DNA from: Clusia tigrina
Taxonomy: Eukaryota > Arthropoda > Insecta > Diptera > Clusiidae
Length of the DNA: 64,000 bases
Direction: 5' to 3'
Assembly: GCA_920105625.2 (NCBI GenBank)
Contig: OV050030.1
Coordinates: 321,150,368 to 321,214,367, forward strand
Position 1 is the stretch's first letter. Each line of letters starts with the position of its first letter. Shown here in pieces: positions 11,273 through 22,623 of the stretch. The notes below the pieces were generated by a model. That model did no database searches, was not told where the DNA came from, and saw only the letters and a list, made by a program, of their open reading frames with translations. The position numbers were made by a program, and so were the translations under genes.

Positions 11273-12721
11273 CCTCCACCCCCAGATTCAGCAGTCTCTG
11301 CTGAATGTGCGGCAATAGGTTTCAATTCGATATTAATATCAATTTCCCGATTCTTTTTACAACATTTCTTGCAGACCGAATACATTACAACAATAAGTAT
11401 TATTAAAAAGATTAAAGAATTATTTAAACCGTAAGATACATTTTTGTGGTACGTTAATTCTTCAATTTGCTTTATGTTTTCGAATTGGTTAATCTTGATT
11501 TTTTCAAAGGTAAGTTTTTCTTCAAATACTACCCCTATTATATCATTATTTGGGTAGATAAATTTTTCGTTTACAATAGTATTTTTTATTTACAAAGGTT
11601 TTGTTTAATAATTTAAGTTCACAATCGTAAAAATTAATTAAATTTTTTTTATTCAGTACAATATTTCTATATCTTGAGTTAATTTGGCTTTAAGTGCGTT
11701 TTTTATTAAAATTAGATCATAATCAATAACGACGATGCTTGTTTGGTTATTGAACACCTATCTGCAATTTCTTTCTACAACACAGTTTTTGCTTTCTACA
11801 AGATCGCCTGGCAATACATTTTCTTTGTATGAGAAGGTCGTGTTCCTAACTGTGATTACTAATTCAGGGTTTTCCTCAATTTCAAGGTACCTATCGTTCG
11901 GTAGTGATGTTATCAGTTTCAAATCTGTCAGAAAAAAGTCCTTGGGAATTTTTATTGCTATAATGAGCGAATTATTCCTATAAGTCATTACTCCTAACTT
12001 TAAAAACTTTAATTTGAAATAATCGATGTTAAAATTTTCAATTTCTTCGGGAGTCACTATACCTGGGTGTACTATATTGCATCTAGCTGCTGCTATATTT
12101 TCCTGAATTTGCGTTATTTTGTTTTCAAAGTTTTTCAATTTAAGCATTTGATCAGTGTAAAGAAGTTTTCTAACTATTTCGCTGTTACGTTTTTTAATTT
12201 CTGCAAAAGTACTATTTATTTTAATTCTGTCAGTTTCTATAGCCTCTCGTATAATTTCAATGGAGTCATTGAAGTGTGTATTAATTATGATTTGCTTATT
12301 TATTGCGTTTATGGCATTGTGACCGTTAATTTCAGCACATTTTAGATGTTCTATAATTTCTTCTCTGTTATCGTCATCCATCAGTCCAAACATCCATTTA
12401 TAAACATTTCCTATTCCGTTAATTAGTCCTCTTTCTACTAAATTCAAAGGGTATTAAGGTTTTTATTTTTGCCCCAATAATACGGATTTCTTTTCTTAAA
12501 ATTTCCCTGTTGTCAATATCTATTTCTTCTATATTTTTGGCTATCTGTCTAATTATATTTAAATATTCAGTAGGGTGTATAATATGTAAGACGGTGTTTG
12601 TTGCATTAGGGATTTCTACTTGTTTTACCTGCAGCATCGCATACCCCGAATTCTCCTCAGCCCTTTCGACTCTTAGAAGTGCCTGGACCGTTGTCAGTAG
12701 CATCATTATCACGATCTTCAT
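11248..12721 (-). pseudogene. env: Element B env, broken (unit B4)
   Basis: R-type env closely matching unit B1 (NVYKW, NIIRQ, 7-nt tail deletion), with the shared cleavage-site frameshift (12419-12447) and TAG at 11758. Confidence 0.82.
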
Positions 12722-13115
12722 TGTTGTTTTCCTGGAATAGATATTTACGTTTCACTTGAGTTTTGTAGACTTTTTTGAATTTATTGTCCCTAGACAGCAA
12801 GTAGTTGTCTTCCATCCTATAGTTTTCCACTTTCCTATACCTAGGTAGTGCCTTGCTAACTCTATAATTTTTTACAAATTTATTTTCGAAATCTGGGCAT
12901 TCAATATTTCCTTTCCTTTTGTTGATAGTGTTTATTCTCTTAGTTTTTTCTGTCCTAAGTCTTTCTGAAATACATTTTAAGCTTTCGTTTGATATAACAT
13001 AATTGATAAAATCTATAGGTTTGATTTTCATCACTGAATGAATCGTATAATTATAGGCGATTATTGCCTTCGAAACCTTTTCCTGCAAGTTGTCTTTATT
13101 GTTTTTCCCACGCAT
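12657..13115 (-). pseudogene. pol: Element B integrase C-terminal fragment (unit B4)
   Basis: 152 codons, R haplotype as in unit B1 plus a private T-to-M change (SVMKIKP). Confidence 0.7.
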
Positions 13116-13300
13116 CTATTCTTGACATAGCCAAACAGAATATTTCTGTTGTTTTCCGCAAATGCTGCGATAGATGGTAGCAAGGCTTCAACCTGCTCCA
13201 AAAAGTCTGGCAGTTGGCTTTGTTCCTTCCCATCGAATGTTGGGATCTCTCTGATACAGTTTAATACCAGATTAAATTGCTGCACTAAATTATTTTCCAT
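13061..13300 (-). pseudogene. gag: Element B gag N-terminal fragment (unit B4)
   Basis: 79 codons, usual protein. The leader beyond it (13301-13990) carries more small indels than other copies, including part of the first 14-nt repeat core. Confidence 0.62.
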
Positions 13301-13990
13301 TTAAAAAAAAAAAAAATACTATACTACGCCTTGTACAGAAACAAAATGCAAATTGCTCTTCCTTTCGCTCAACGAAAAAAAAATTTGTCCATTTATTTAC
13401 CAAAACTGAGACTAATCTATAAACCCTTTATCACTTAAGCATACAATACAAAAAGGTACACGCTATAACTATTTATTAAATAATGTATAAAAATAAATTA
13501 ATTTTATTTACTCTGTTAATATCCTTGTCTGTTATTTTCTCTTCTTCAGGATTATTGATAATCCTTATTGTTGTAAATCCTTGTTGTTAATATTATGTTG
13601 CAAATTTTGTTGTTTTTGTTGTTGAAGAAATATTCTTAATTTAAGATGATATTTATTCTATCAAACGTTGTTGTTGGTTTTTTGTTTGATTTTTCTTTAT
13701 TAAACAAGTTCTTAGCTTTTTCAAAATTATTTGTTAACTGCAGTCCCAGTAATTATAATTTTAAATTAAAAACTATTTATTGATTTTTCACTTTTTCCAA
13801 ATTAATTGTTAAATGTAGTCCGAACATTTATTGTTTAAATTAAAAATATTAACCAAACTTCATTGGTTTTTCACTTTTTCAAACAAATTGTTAACTGTGA
13901 ACCGAATCATTTATTAGTAATGTTATTTCTTTTTTTTCTTTAAATTAGAAATTAACAAAACTTTATTTTTTTTTTTAATCCTCGTCGCCA

Positions 13991-14323
13991 GTTTGGTTGA
14001 GAGAATAAAAATCCGTTTAATCTGTTTCACGTCTCTTTATTATCTGTCTTTATTAAATTTTTCTTCATGCTTACAAGCTAACTTAAACATACAATTTATA
14101 ACCACAGAATTCTGTTGACGGTGCAAATTCACACGGTCCACAAAAGCGTTCATCAAATTCGCAAACACATGTATATTGGGCATGAACACTTGTTTTAAGT
14201 ATTCGGGTTGCAAGTCATGTATGTATGTGGATGAGACGAATCTGCTTATTAGGCAGATTCGTTCACAAAACAACTGAACAAAAAAATGTAAGTTTATTTT
14301 AGGAGCGTTTGCTCCATATGACT
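13991..14323 (-). repeat. Element B LTR 5
   Basis: 333 bp. It shares several variants with LTR 6 (AACCACAG in place of AATCAAAG, GTCTTTAT for GTATTTAT on the plus strand), so the two are close relatives. Confidence 0.9.
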
Positions 14324-15779
14324 CCTCCACCCCCAGATTCAGCAGTCTCTGCTGAATGTGCGGCAATAGGTTTCAATTCGATATTAATATCAATTTTCCG
14401 ATTCTTTTTACAACATTTCTTGCAGACCGAATACATTACAACAATAAGTATTATTAAAAAGATTAAAGATATATTTAAACCGTAAGATACATTTTTGTGG
14501 TACGTAAATTCTTCAATTTGCTTTATGTTTTCGAATTGGTTAATCTTGATTTTTTCAAAGGTAAGTTTTTCTTCAAATACTACCCCTATTATATCATTAT
14601 TTGGGTAGATAAATTTTTCGTTTACAATAGTATTTTTTATTTACAAAGGTTTTGTTTAATAATTTAAGTTCACAATCGTAAAAATTAATTAAATTTTTTT
14701 TATTCAGTACAATATTTCTATTGTCACAATCTTGAGTTAATTTGGCATTAAGTGCGTTTTTTATTAAAATTAGATCATAATCAATAACGACGATGCTTGT
14801 TTGGTTATTGAACACCTATCTGCAATTTCTTTCTACAACACAGTTTTTGCTTTCTACAAGATCGCCTGGCAATACATTTTCTTTGTATGAGAAGGTCGTG
14901 TTCCTAACTGTGATTACTAATTCAGGGTTTTCCTCAATTTCAAGGTACCTATCGTTCGGTAGTGATGTTATCAGTTTCAAATCTGTCAGAAAAAAGTCCT
15001 TAGGAATTTTTATTGCTATAATGAGCGAATTATTCCTATAAGTCATTACTCCTAACTTTAAAAACTTTAATTTGAAATAATCGATGTTAAAATTTTCAAT
15101 TTCTTCGGGAGTCACTATACCTGGGTGTACTATATTGCATCTAGCTGCTGCTATATTTTCCTGAATTTGCGTTATTTTGTTTTCAAAGTTTTTCAATTTA
15201 AGCATTTGATCAGTGTAAAGAAGTTTTCTAACTATTTCGCTGTTACGTTTTTTAATTTCTGCAAAAGTACTATTTATTTTAATTCTGTCAGTTTCTATAG
15301 CCTCTCGTATAATTTCAATGGAGTCATTGAAGTGTGTATTAATTATGATTTGCTTATTTATTGCGTTTATGGCATTGTGACCGTTAATTTCAGCACATTT
15401 TAGATGTTCTATAATTTCTTCTCTGTTATCGTCATCCATCAGTCCAAACATCCATTTATAAACTATTCCTATTCCGTTAATTAGTCCTCTTTCTACTAAA
15501 TTCAAAGGGTATTAAGGTTTTTATTTTTGCCCCAATAATACGGATTTCTTTTCTTAAAATTTCCCTGTTGTCAATATCTATTTCTTCTATATTTTTGGCT
15601 ATCTGTCCAATTATATTTAAATATTCAGTAGGGTGTATAATATGTAAGACGGTGTTTGTTGCATTAGGGATTTCTACTTGTTTTACCTGCAGCATCGCGT
15701 ACCCCGAATTCTCCTCAGCCCTTTCGACTCTTAGAAGTGCCTGGACCGTTGTCAGTAGCATCATTATCACGATCTTCAT
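14299..15779 (-). pseudogene. env: Element B env, broken (unit B5)
   Basis: G-type env (IVYKW, NIIGQ) with the common frameshift (15477-15505) and TAG at 14816-14818. The 72-codon post-stop frame (14597-14815) is open. Confidence 0.82.
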
Positions 15780-16173
15780 TGTTGTTTTCCTGGAATAGAT
15801 ATTTACGTTTCACTTGAGTTTTGTAGCCTTTTTTGAATTTATTGTCCCTAGACAGCAAGTAGTTGTCTTCCATCCTATAGTTTTCCACTTTCCTATACCT
15901 AGGTTGTGCCTTGCTAACTCTATAATTTTTTACAGATTTATTTTCGAAATCTGGGCATTCAATATTTCTTTTCCTTTTATTGATAGTGTTTATTCTCTTA
16001 GTTTTTTCTGTCCTAAGTCTTTCTGAAATACATTTTAAGCTTTCGTTTGATATAACATAATTGATAAAATCTATAGGTTTGATTTTCGTCACTGAATGAA
16101 TCGTATAATTATAGGCGATTATTGCCTTCGAAACCTTTTCCTGCAAGTTGTCTTTATTGTTTTTCCCACGCAT
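15715..16173 (-). pseudogene. pol: Element B integrase C-terminal fragment (unit B5)
   Basis: 152 codons, G haplotype, same protein as unit B3. Confidence 0.7.
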
Positions 16174-16358
16174 CTATTCTTGACATAGCCAAACAGAATA
16201 TTTCTGTTGTTTTCCGCAAATGCTGCGATAGATGGTAGCAAGGCTTCAACCTGCTCCAAAAAGTCTGGCAGTTGGCTTTGTTCCTTCCCATCGAATGTTG
16301 GGATCTCTCTGATACAGTTTAATACCAGATTAAATTGCTGCACTAAATTATTTTCCAT
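16119..16358 (-). pseudogene. gag: Element B gag N-terminal fragment (unit B5)
   Basis: 79 codons, usual protein; last gag fragment of the array, because the two units further right lack this region. Confidence 0.62.
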
Positions 16359-17058
16359 TTCAAAAAAAAAAATACTATACTACGCCTTGTACAGAAACAA
16401 AATTGCAAATTGGTCTTCCTTTCGCTCAACGGAAAAAAAATAAATTTTCCATTTATTTATCAAAACTGAGACTAATCTATAAACCCTTTATCACTTAAGC
16501 ATACAATACAAAAAGGTACACGCTATAACTATTTATTAAATAATGTATAAAAATAAATTAATTTTATTTACTCTGTTAATATCCTTGTCTGTTATTTTCT
16601 CTTCTTCAGGATTATTGATAATCCTTATTGTTGTAAATCCTTGTTGTTAATATTATGTTGCAAATTTTGTTGTTTTTGTTGTTGAAGAAATATTCTTAAT
16701 TTAAGATGATATTTATTCTATCAAACGTTGTTGTTGGTTTTTTGTTTGATTTTTCTTTATTAAACAAGTTCTTAGTTTTTCACTTTTTCAAAATTATTTG
16801 TTAACTGCAGTCCCAGTAATTATAATTTTAAATTAAAAACTATTTATTGATTTTTCACTTTTTCCAAATTAATTGTTAAATGTAGTCCGAACATTTATTG
16901 TTTAAATTAAAAATATTAACCAAACTTCATTGGTTTTTCACTTTTTCAAACAAATTGTTAACTGTGAACCGAATCATTTATTAGTAATGTTATTTCTTTT
17001 TTTTCTTTAAATTAGAAATTAACAAAACTTTATTTTTTTTTTTTAATCCTCGTCGCCA

Positions 17059-17391
17059 GTTTGGTTGAGAGAATAAAAATCCGTCTAATCTGTTTCACGT
17101 CTCTTTATTATCTGTCTTTATTAAATTTTTCTTCATGCTTACAAGCTAACTTAAACATACAATTTATAACCACAGAATTCTGTTGACGGTGCAAATTCAC
17201 ACGGTCCACAAAAGCGTTCATCAAATTCGCAAACACATGTATATTGGGCATGAACACTTGTTTTAAGTATTCGGGTTGCAAGTCATGTATGTATGTGGAT
17301 GAGACGAATCTGCTTATTAGGCAGATTCGTTCACAAAACAACTGAACAAAAAAATGTAAGTTTATTTTAGGAGCGTTTGCTCCATATGACT
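17059..17391 (-). repeat. Element B LTR 6
   Basis: 333 bp, close to LTR 5. It borders a long unit on the left and a short unit on the right. Confidence 0.9.
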
Positions 17392-18672
17392 CCTCCACCC
17401 CCAGATTCAGCAGTCTCTGCTGAATGTGCGGCAATAGGTTTCAATTCGATATTAATATCAATTTCCCGATTCTTTTTACAACATTTCTTGCAGACCGAAT
17501 ACATTACAACAATAAGTATTATTAAAAAGATTAAAGATATATTTAAACCGTAAGATACATTTTTGTGGTACGTTAATTCTTCAATTTGCTTTATGTTTTC
17601 GAATTGGTTAATCTTGATTTTTTCAAAGGTAAGTTTTTCTTCAAATACTACCCCTATTGTATAATTATTTGGGTAGATAAATTTTTCGTTTACAATAGTA
17701 TTTTTTATTTACAAAGGTTTTGTTTAATAATTTAAGTTCACAATCGTAAAAATTAATTAAATTATTTTTATTCAGTACAATATTTCTATTGTCACAATCT
17801 TGAGTTAATTTGGCATTAAGTGCGTTTTTTATTAAAATTAGATCATAATCAATAACGACGATGCTTGTTTGGTTATTGAACACCTATCTGCAATTTCTTT
17901 TTACAACACAGTTTTTGCTTTCTACAAGATCGCCTGGCAATACATTTTCTTTGTATGAGAAGGTCGTGTTCCTAACTGTGATTACTAATTCAGGGTTTTC
18001 CTCAATTTCAAGGTACCTATCGTTCGGTAGTGATGTTATCAGTTTCAAATCTGTCAGAAAAAAGTCCTTAGGAATTTTTATTGCTATAATGAGCGAATTA
18101 TTCCTATAAGTCATTACTCCTAACTTTAAAAACTTTAATTTGAAATAATCGATGTTAAAATTTTCAATTTCTTCGGGAGTCACTATACCTGGGTGTACTA
18201 TATTGCATCTAGCTGCTGCTATATTTTCCTGAATTTGCGTTATTTTGTTTTCAAAGTTTTTCAATTTAAGCATTTTATCAGTGTAAAGAAGTTTTCTAAC
18301 TATTTCGCTGTTACGTTTTTTAATTTCTGCAAAAGTACTATTTATTTTAATTCTGTCAGTTTCTATAGCCTCTCGTATAATTTCAATGGAGTCATTAAGT
18401 GTGTATTAATTATGATTTGCTTATTTATTGCGTTTATGGCATTGTGACCGTTAATTTCAGCACATTTTAGATGTTCTATAATTTCTTCTCTGTTATCGTC
18501 ATCCATCAGTCCAAACATCCATTTATAAACATTTCCTATTCCGTTAATTAGTCCTCTTTCTACTAAATTCAAAGGGTATTAGGTTTTTATTTTTGCCCCA
18601 ATAATACGGATTTCTTTTCTTAAAATTTCCCTGTTGTCAATATCTATTTCTTCTATATTTTTGGCTATCTGT
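17367..18672 (-). pseudogene. env: Element B env remnant, short unit S1
   Basis: In this 1.65-kb unit everything from the leader A-run to env codon ~60 is deleted. The join is near 18672, where env sequence (ATAGCCAAAAATAT on the minus strand) meets the leader A-run. Besides the common cleavage-site break there are two further 1-nt deletions (near 18396 and 18580), splitting the frame into 17884-18273 and 18363-18572. The post-stop frame 17665-17883 remains open. Confidence 0.8.
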
Positions 18673-18706
18673 AACTTTATTATTTTTTTTTTAATCCTCG
18701 TCGCCA

Positions 18707-19038
18707 GTTTGGTTGAGAGAATAAAAATCCGTTTAATCTGTTTAACGTCTCTTTATTATCTGTCTTTATTAAATTTTTCTTCATGCTTACAAGCTAACTT
18801 AAACATACAATTTATAACCAAAGAATTCTGTTGACGGTGCAAATTCACACGGTCCACAAAAGCGTTCATCAAATTCGCAAACACATGTATGTTGGGCATG
18901 AACACTTGTTTTAAGTATTCGGGTTACAAGTCATGTATGTATGTGGATGAGACGAATCTGCTTATTAGGCAGATTCGTTCACAAAACAACTGAACAAAAA
19001 ATGTAAGTTTATTTTAGGAGCGTTTGCTTCATATGACT
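18707..19038 (-). repeat. Element B LTR 7
   Basis: 332 bp, nearly identical to LTR 8; between the two short units. Confidence 0.9.
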
Positions 19039-20319
19039 CCTCCACCCCCAGATTCAGCAGTCTCTGCTGAATGTGCGGCAATAGGTTTCAATTCGATATT
19101 AATATCAATTTCCCGATTCTTTTTACAACATTTCTTGCAGACCGAATACATTACAACAATAAGTATTATTAAAAAGATTAAAGATATATTTAAACCGTAA
19201 GATACATTTTTGTGGTACGTTAATTCTTCAATTTGCTTTATGTTTTCGAATTGGTTAATCTTGATTTTTTCAAAGGTAAGTTTTTCTTCAAATACTACCC
19301 CTATTATATCATTATTTGGGTAGATAAATTTTTCGTTTACAATAGTATTTTTTATTTACAAAGGTTTTGTTTAATAATTTAAGTTCACAATCGTAAAAAT
19401 TAATTAAATTATTTTTATTCAGTACAATATTTCTATTGTCACAATCTTGAGTTAATTTGGCATTAAGTGCGTTTTTTATTAAAATTAGATCATAATCAAT
19501 AACGACGATGCTTGTTTGGTTATTGAACACCTATCTGCAATTTCTTTCTACAACACAGTTTTTGCTTTCTACAAGATCGCCTGGCAATACATTTTCTTTG
19601 TATGAGAAGGTCGTGTTCCTAACTGTGATTACTAATTCAGGGTTTTCCTCAATTTCAAGGTACCTATCGTTCGGTAGTGATGTTATCAGTTTCAAATCTG
19701 TCAGAAAAAAGTCCTTAGGAATTTTTATTGCTATAATGAGCGAATTATTCCTATAAGTCATTACTCCTAACTTTAAAAACTTTAATTTGAAATAATCGAT
19801 GTTAAAATTTTCAATTTCTTCGGGAGTCACTATACCTGGGTGTACTATATTGCATCTAGCTGCTGCTATATTTTCCTGAATTTGCGTTATTTTGTTTTCA
19901 AAGTTTTTCAATTTAAGCATTTGATCAGTGTAAAGAAGTTTTCTAACTATTTCGCTGTTACGTTTTTTAATTTCTGCAAAAGTACTATTTATTTTAATTC
20001 TGTCAGTTTCTATAGCCTCTCGTATAATTTCAATGGAGTCATTAAGTGTGTATTAATTATGATTTGCTTATTTATTGCGTTTATGGCATTGTGACCGTTA
20101 ATTTCAGCACATTTTAGATGTTCTATAATTTCTTCTCTGTTATCGTCATCCATCAGTCCAAATATCCATTTATAAACATTTCCTATTCCGTTAATTAGTC
20201 CTCTTTCTACTAAATTCAAAGGGTATTAGGTTTTTATTTTTGCCCCAATAATACGGATTTCTTTTCTTAAAATTTCCCTGTTGTCAATATCTATTTCTTC
20301 TATATTTTTGGCTATCTGT
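19014..20319 (-). pseudogene. env: Element B env remnant, short unit S2
   Basis: Same deletion join (near 20319) and same two 1-nt deletions as S1, so S1 and S2 are duplicates of one already shortened unit. Frames: 19312-19530, 19531-19920 and 20010-20219. A private change gives KWIFG for KWMFG. Confidence 0.8.
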
Positions 20320-20353
20320 AACTTTATTATTTTTTTTTTAATCCTCGTCGCCA

Positions 20354-20685
20354 GTTTGGTTGAGAGAATAAAAATCCGTTTAATCTGTTTAACGTCTCTT
20401 TATTATCTGTCTTTATTAAATTTTTCTTCATGCTTACAAGCTAACTTAAACATACAATTTATAACCAAAGAATTCTGTTGACGGTGCAAATTCACACGGT
20501 CCACAAAAGCGTTCATCAAATTCGCAAACACATGTATGTTGGGCATGAACACTTGTTTTAAGTATTCGGGTTGCAAGTCATGTATGTATGTGGATGAGAC
20601 GAATCTGCTTATTAGGCAGATTCGTTCACAAAACAACTGAACAAAAAATGTAAGTTTATTTTAGGAGCGTTTGCTTCATATGACT
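20354..20685 (-). repeat. Element B LTR 8, outer end of the array
   Basis: 332 bp. Its 5' end (AGTCATATG at 20685) abuts TATAT of the copia-like integrase instead of env tail and polypurine tract. This defines the true LTR start and marks the insertion point. The TATAT flank agrees with the AT-rich target preference known for gypsy-group elements. The matching target duplication would lie beyond position 1. Confidence 0.92.
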
Positions 20686-21373
20686 ATATACATCGGATTT
20701 TGATTTGATAGGAACTACAAAAACTTTCCGCATGTAGTCATCGATGAATGCCAGTATATAGCGTGCACCAGAGTATGATGCAATAGGAAATGGACCCATT
20801 ACATCTGTATGTATGATGTTCAAAACACTTTGAGCTGAACTTTTGCTATCATTAAACGGCGATCTTGTATGCTTTCCTTTAACACATATGATGCAACTCG
20901 ACTTGCCGGACAATTAACAATTATATCTGTTTGCAATACCTGTTGCGCTCATTAGATCTTTGCTCATATGCCCGAGTCTTCTGTGCCACAACTCGTAGTT
21001 CATACCCGCAAATACATGGCCATGTTCAGCACAATCTAGCCTGTAAAGTCCACCGACCAATGTCGCAGAAGCAATGCTTACCTTATCAAATATTTTGCAA
21101 GATTTGTGTTCAAAAACGATTTTTTTTGCCGTTTAGCTCCATTTGATTCACTGACAATAAATTCGTGCACAAGTTTGGAACCAATTTAACGTTTTTCACT
21201 ATAACATTGTTCTTCTGGTTGCCATTCACAATTGACAATTCTACGTTGCCGATACATTCAGCGTTCAATGTGTTGTTGTCTGCAATTGTTATTGCTTTAT
21301 TCGTTTTTTCTTTATTATTACGTAGAACTGCTTTATTGCATATCATATGATTTGTAACACCGGAGTCTACGTG
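20686..21373 (-). pseudogene. pol: Copia-like pol fragment (protease and integrase start)
   Basis: Continues in frame from the gag stop. The protease motif DSGVTNHM follows the stop at once and the frame runs to about 21110, where an A8 run shifts it. A gag-pre-integrase stretch (WHRRLGHMSKDL) follows, then CIICVKGKHTRSPF and the first integrase catalytic Asp in IHTDVMGPF (~20806). The sequence ends in KSKSDVY where element B LTR 8 begins. Copia-type Pol processes Gag and integrates the cDNA; here RT is missing and two breaks are present. Confidence 0.8.
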
Positions 21374-22132
21374 TCAATTTGAATCGCTTTTTACATTTGT
21401 ACACAGCGACGCTAGCAGAACTTTATCGTTTTGCCTTTTTGCTTTATTTTGACAATTCTTCGCAAAATGCCCTGGCTGTTTACATACGTGGCAGCGAAAT
21501 TTATTGTTGTTGTAAGTTTGATTTTTTTTGTTTTTAGCATTACCAGTGTACAAGGCATTATCTTCATTGCTTTTTACGTCAAATTTAGCATCTTGTAGTA
21601 GAAGTGATCTTATTGCATCAACAGTTACAACTTTTTTTGAGTTTTCAACTGCTAGCACCAGTGACTTAAATTCATTGGGTAATCCAGCTAATAACAACGA
21701 TGCAATGAGCTCATCGTCGTGTTGTAGTCCAGCCGTTTTAACTTTTAAAGATGTTAGTACCATAGTGTTAATGTACTCCTGCATTGAAGGGAAGTCTGCC
21801 AACTTTAGTTGAACAAGCTGTTTGAGTAATTCAACCTTCCTAGTGAGACCTTTATCTTCGTAAGCTTCCATTAAACTATTCCATGCTTCTTTTGCTGTTT
21901 TCTTTTCTGCAATATTTCCGTAGTTGCTTGGATCAATCATTAGACAAATGTCTGCAGATGCACGGCAATCGGCATCTTCCTCAGTTTCAGTTGCAGTTTC
22001 ACCCAGGCTTGATTCAACTGTTTTCCATAGTCCCTTAATAACCAAGTACGGCTTCGCCTGTCGCTTCCATATGTCGAAATTCTCTCTACCATGTAGTTTT
22101 TCGAACGGAAAAGACGGTGCACTGGAACTCAT
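21374..22132 (-). CDS. gag: Copia-like Gag
   Basis: 252 codons starting MSSSAPSFPFEKLHGRENF at 22132. The N-terminal half has the FDIWKRQAKPYL and AWNSLMEAYEDKG stretches typical of Ty1/copia Gag (UBN2-type), and a CCHC zinc knuckle (CHVCKQPGHFAKNC) lies at residues 214-227. In copia elements Gag forms the particle that packages RNA. The stop is TGA at 21374-21376, directly before the protease motif in the same frame. Copia-group elements usually have one continuous gag-pol frame, so this may be a nonsense mutation. Confidence 0.82.
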   Translation of the reverse strand: MSSSAPSFPFEKLHGRENFDIWKRQAKPYLVIKGLWKTVESSLGETATETEEDADCRASADICLMIDPSNYGNIAEKKTAKEAWNSLMEAYEDKGLTRKVELLKQLVQLKLADFPSMQEYINTMVLTSLKVKTAGLQHDDELIASLLLAGLPNEFKSLVLAVENSKKVVTVDAIRSLLLQDAKFDVKSNEDNALYTGNAKNKKNQTYNNNKFRCHVCKQPGHFAKNCQNKAKRQNDKVLLASLCTNVKSDSN

Positions 22133-22233
22133 TTTATCTAATTAATCGGCAATCCTTTTTTAAAAGAAAACGTTCACAAACGTCTTAAACAACTATCAGT
22201 GCAGAACCACACACAATGTGTAGGCACATAACC

Positions 22234-22369
22234 TGTTATAAAGTAATATGCGCAGGTTATAAAAATTGTGAGATTGAAACGCGTGTTTCTAAGTTGGCTG
22301 CACAAAACGCAAAGAGTTTAATTATTTGACATAATATACATACTGTCATTCTCTGTATTTATATTTACA
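22234..22369 (-). repeat. Copia-like 5' LTR (136 bp)
   Basis: On the minus strand it starts TGTAAATATAAATAC and ends TATAACA, giving the TG...CA ends expected of LTRs. It is followed by GGTTATGTGCC (22223-22233), close to the internal initiator tRNA-Met primer site of copia. The inverted pair ATAACCTG (22228-22235) and CAGGTTAT (22253-22260) straddles the LTR/primer junction. Position relative to gag (about 100-bp leader) fits. The partner LTR is not in the window. Confidence 0.6.
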
Positions 22370-22623
22370 GGGTTGCAAATATATTATAGAAATATTATAA
22401 AATATTATATTCATTCAACAAATTTTATATATATTAATGTTTTTAACTGATGATGAATACAGCTTTTGCATAATAATAAGATATTTTCGAGTTTCTTATT
22501 GTATTTGGCTCACGCTTTAAAAAAAAAAAAAAAAAAAGATTTATAATTTGACTCCACACTTATTATTTTATTGTGGCTTCAATAAAAAATATATTTTATA
22601 TCATGTTGTTACAAATTTTGTAG
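22370..22623 (+). other. AT-rich end of a gek-like intron
   Basis: No gene seen. The stretch has an A-run at 22519-22538 and ends in a T-rich tract and acceptor (ACAAATTTTGTAG) at 22623, consistent with the 3' end of an intron that the copia-like element entered. Confidence 0.55.

Larger units (their letters stand above)
1..20685 (-). mobile_element. Tandem single-LTR array of deleted errantivirus 'element B'
   Basis: Near-identical blocks repeat at about 3.06 kb. Equivalent env reading frames end at 2563, 5625, 8694, 11758 and 14816, followed by two blocks at a 1.65-kb period. On the minus strand the order is LTR, leader, gag start, integrase end, env, LTR, with only one LTR between units. 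LTRs start at 1745, 4808, 7870, 10940, 13991, 17059, 18707 and 20354. The env carries the GLING-type sequence seen after the cleavage site of gypsy-group envelopes. Most of gag and all of protease, RT and RNase H are absent, so the units are non-autonomous. The right edge is an exact LTR terminus at 20685; the left edge lies outside the window. Shared defects mean copies multiplied as DNA after the element died. Confidence 0.93.
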
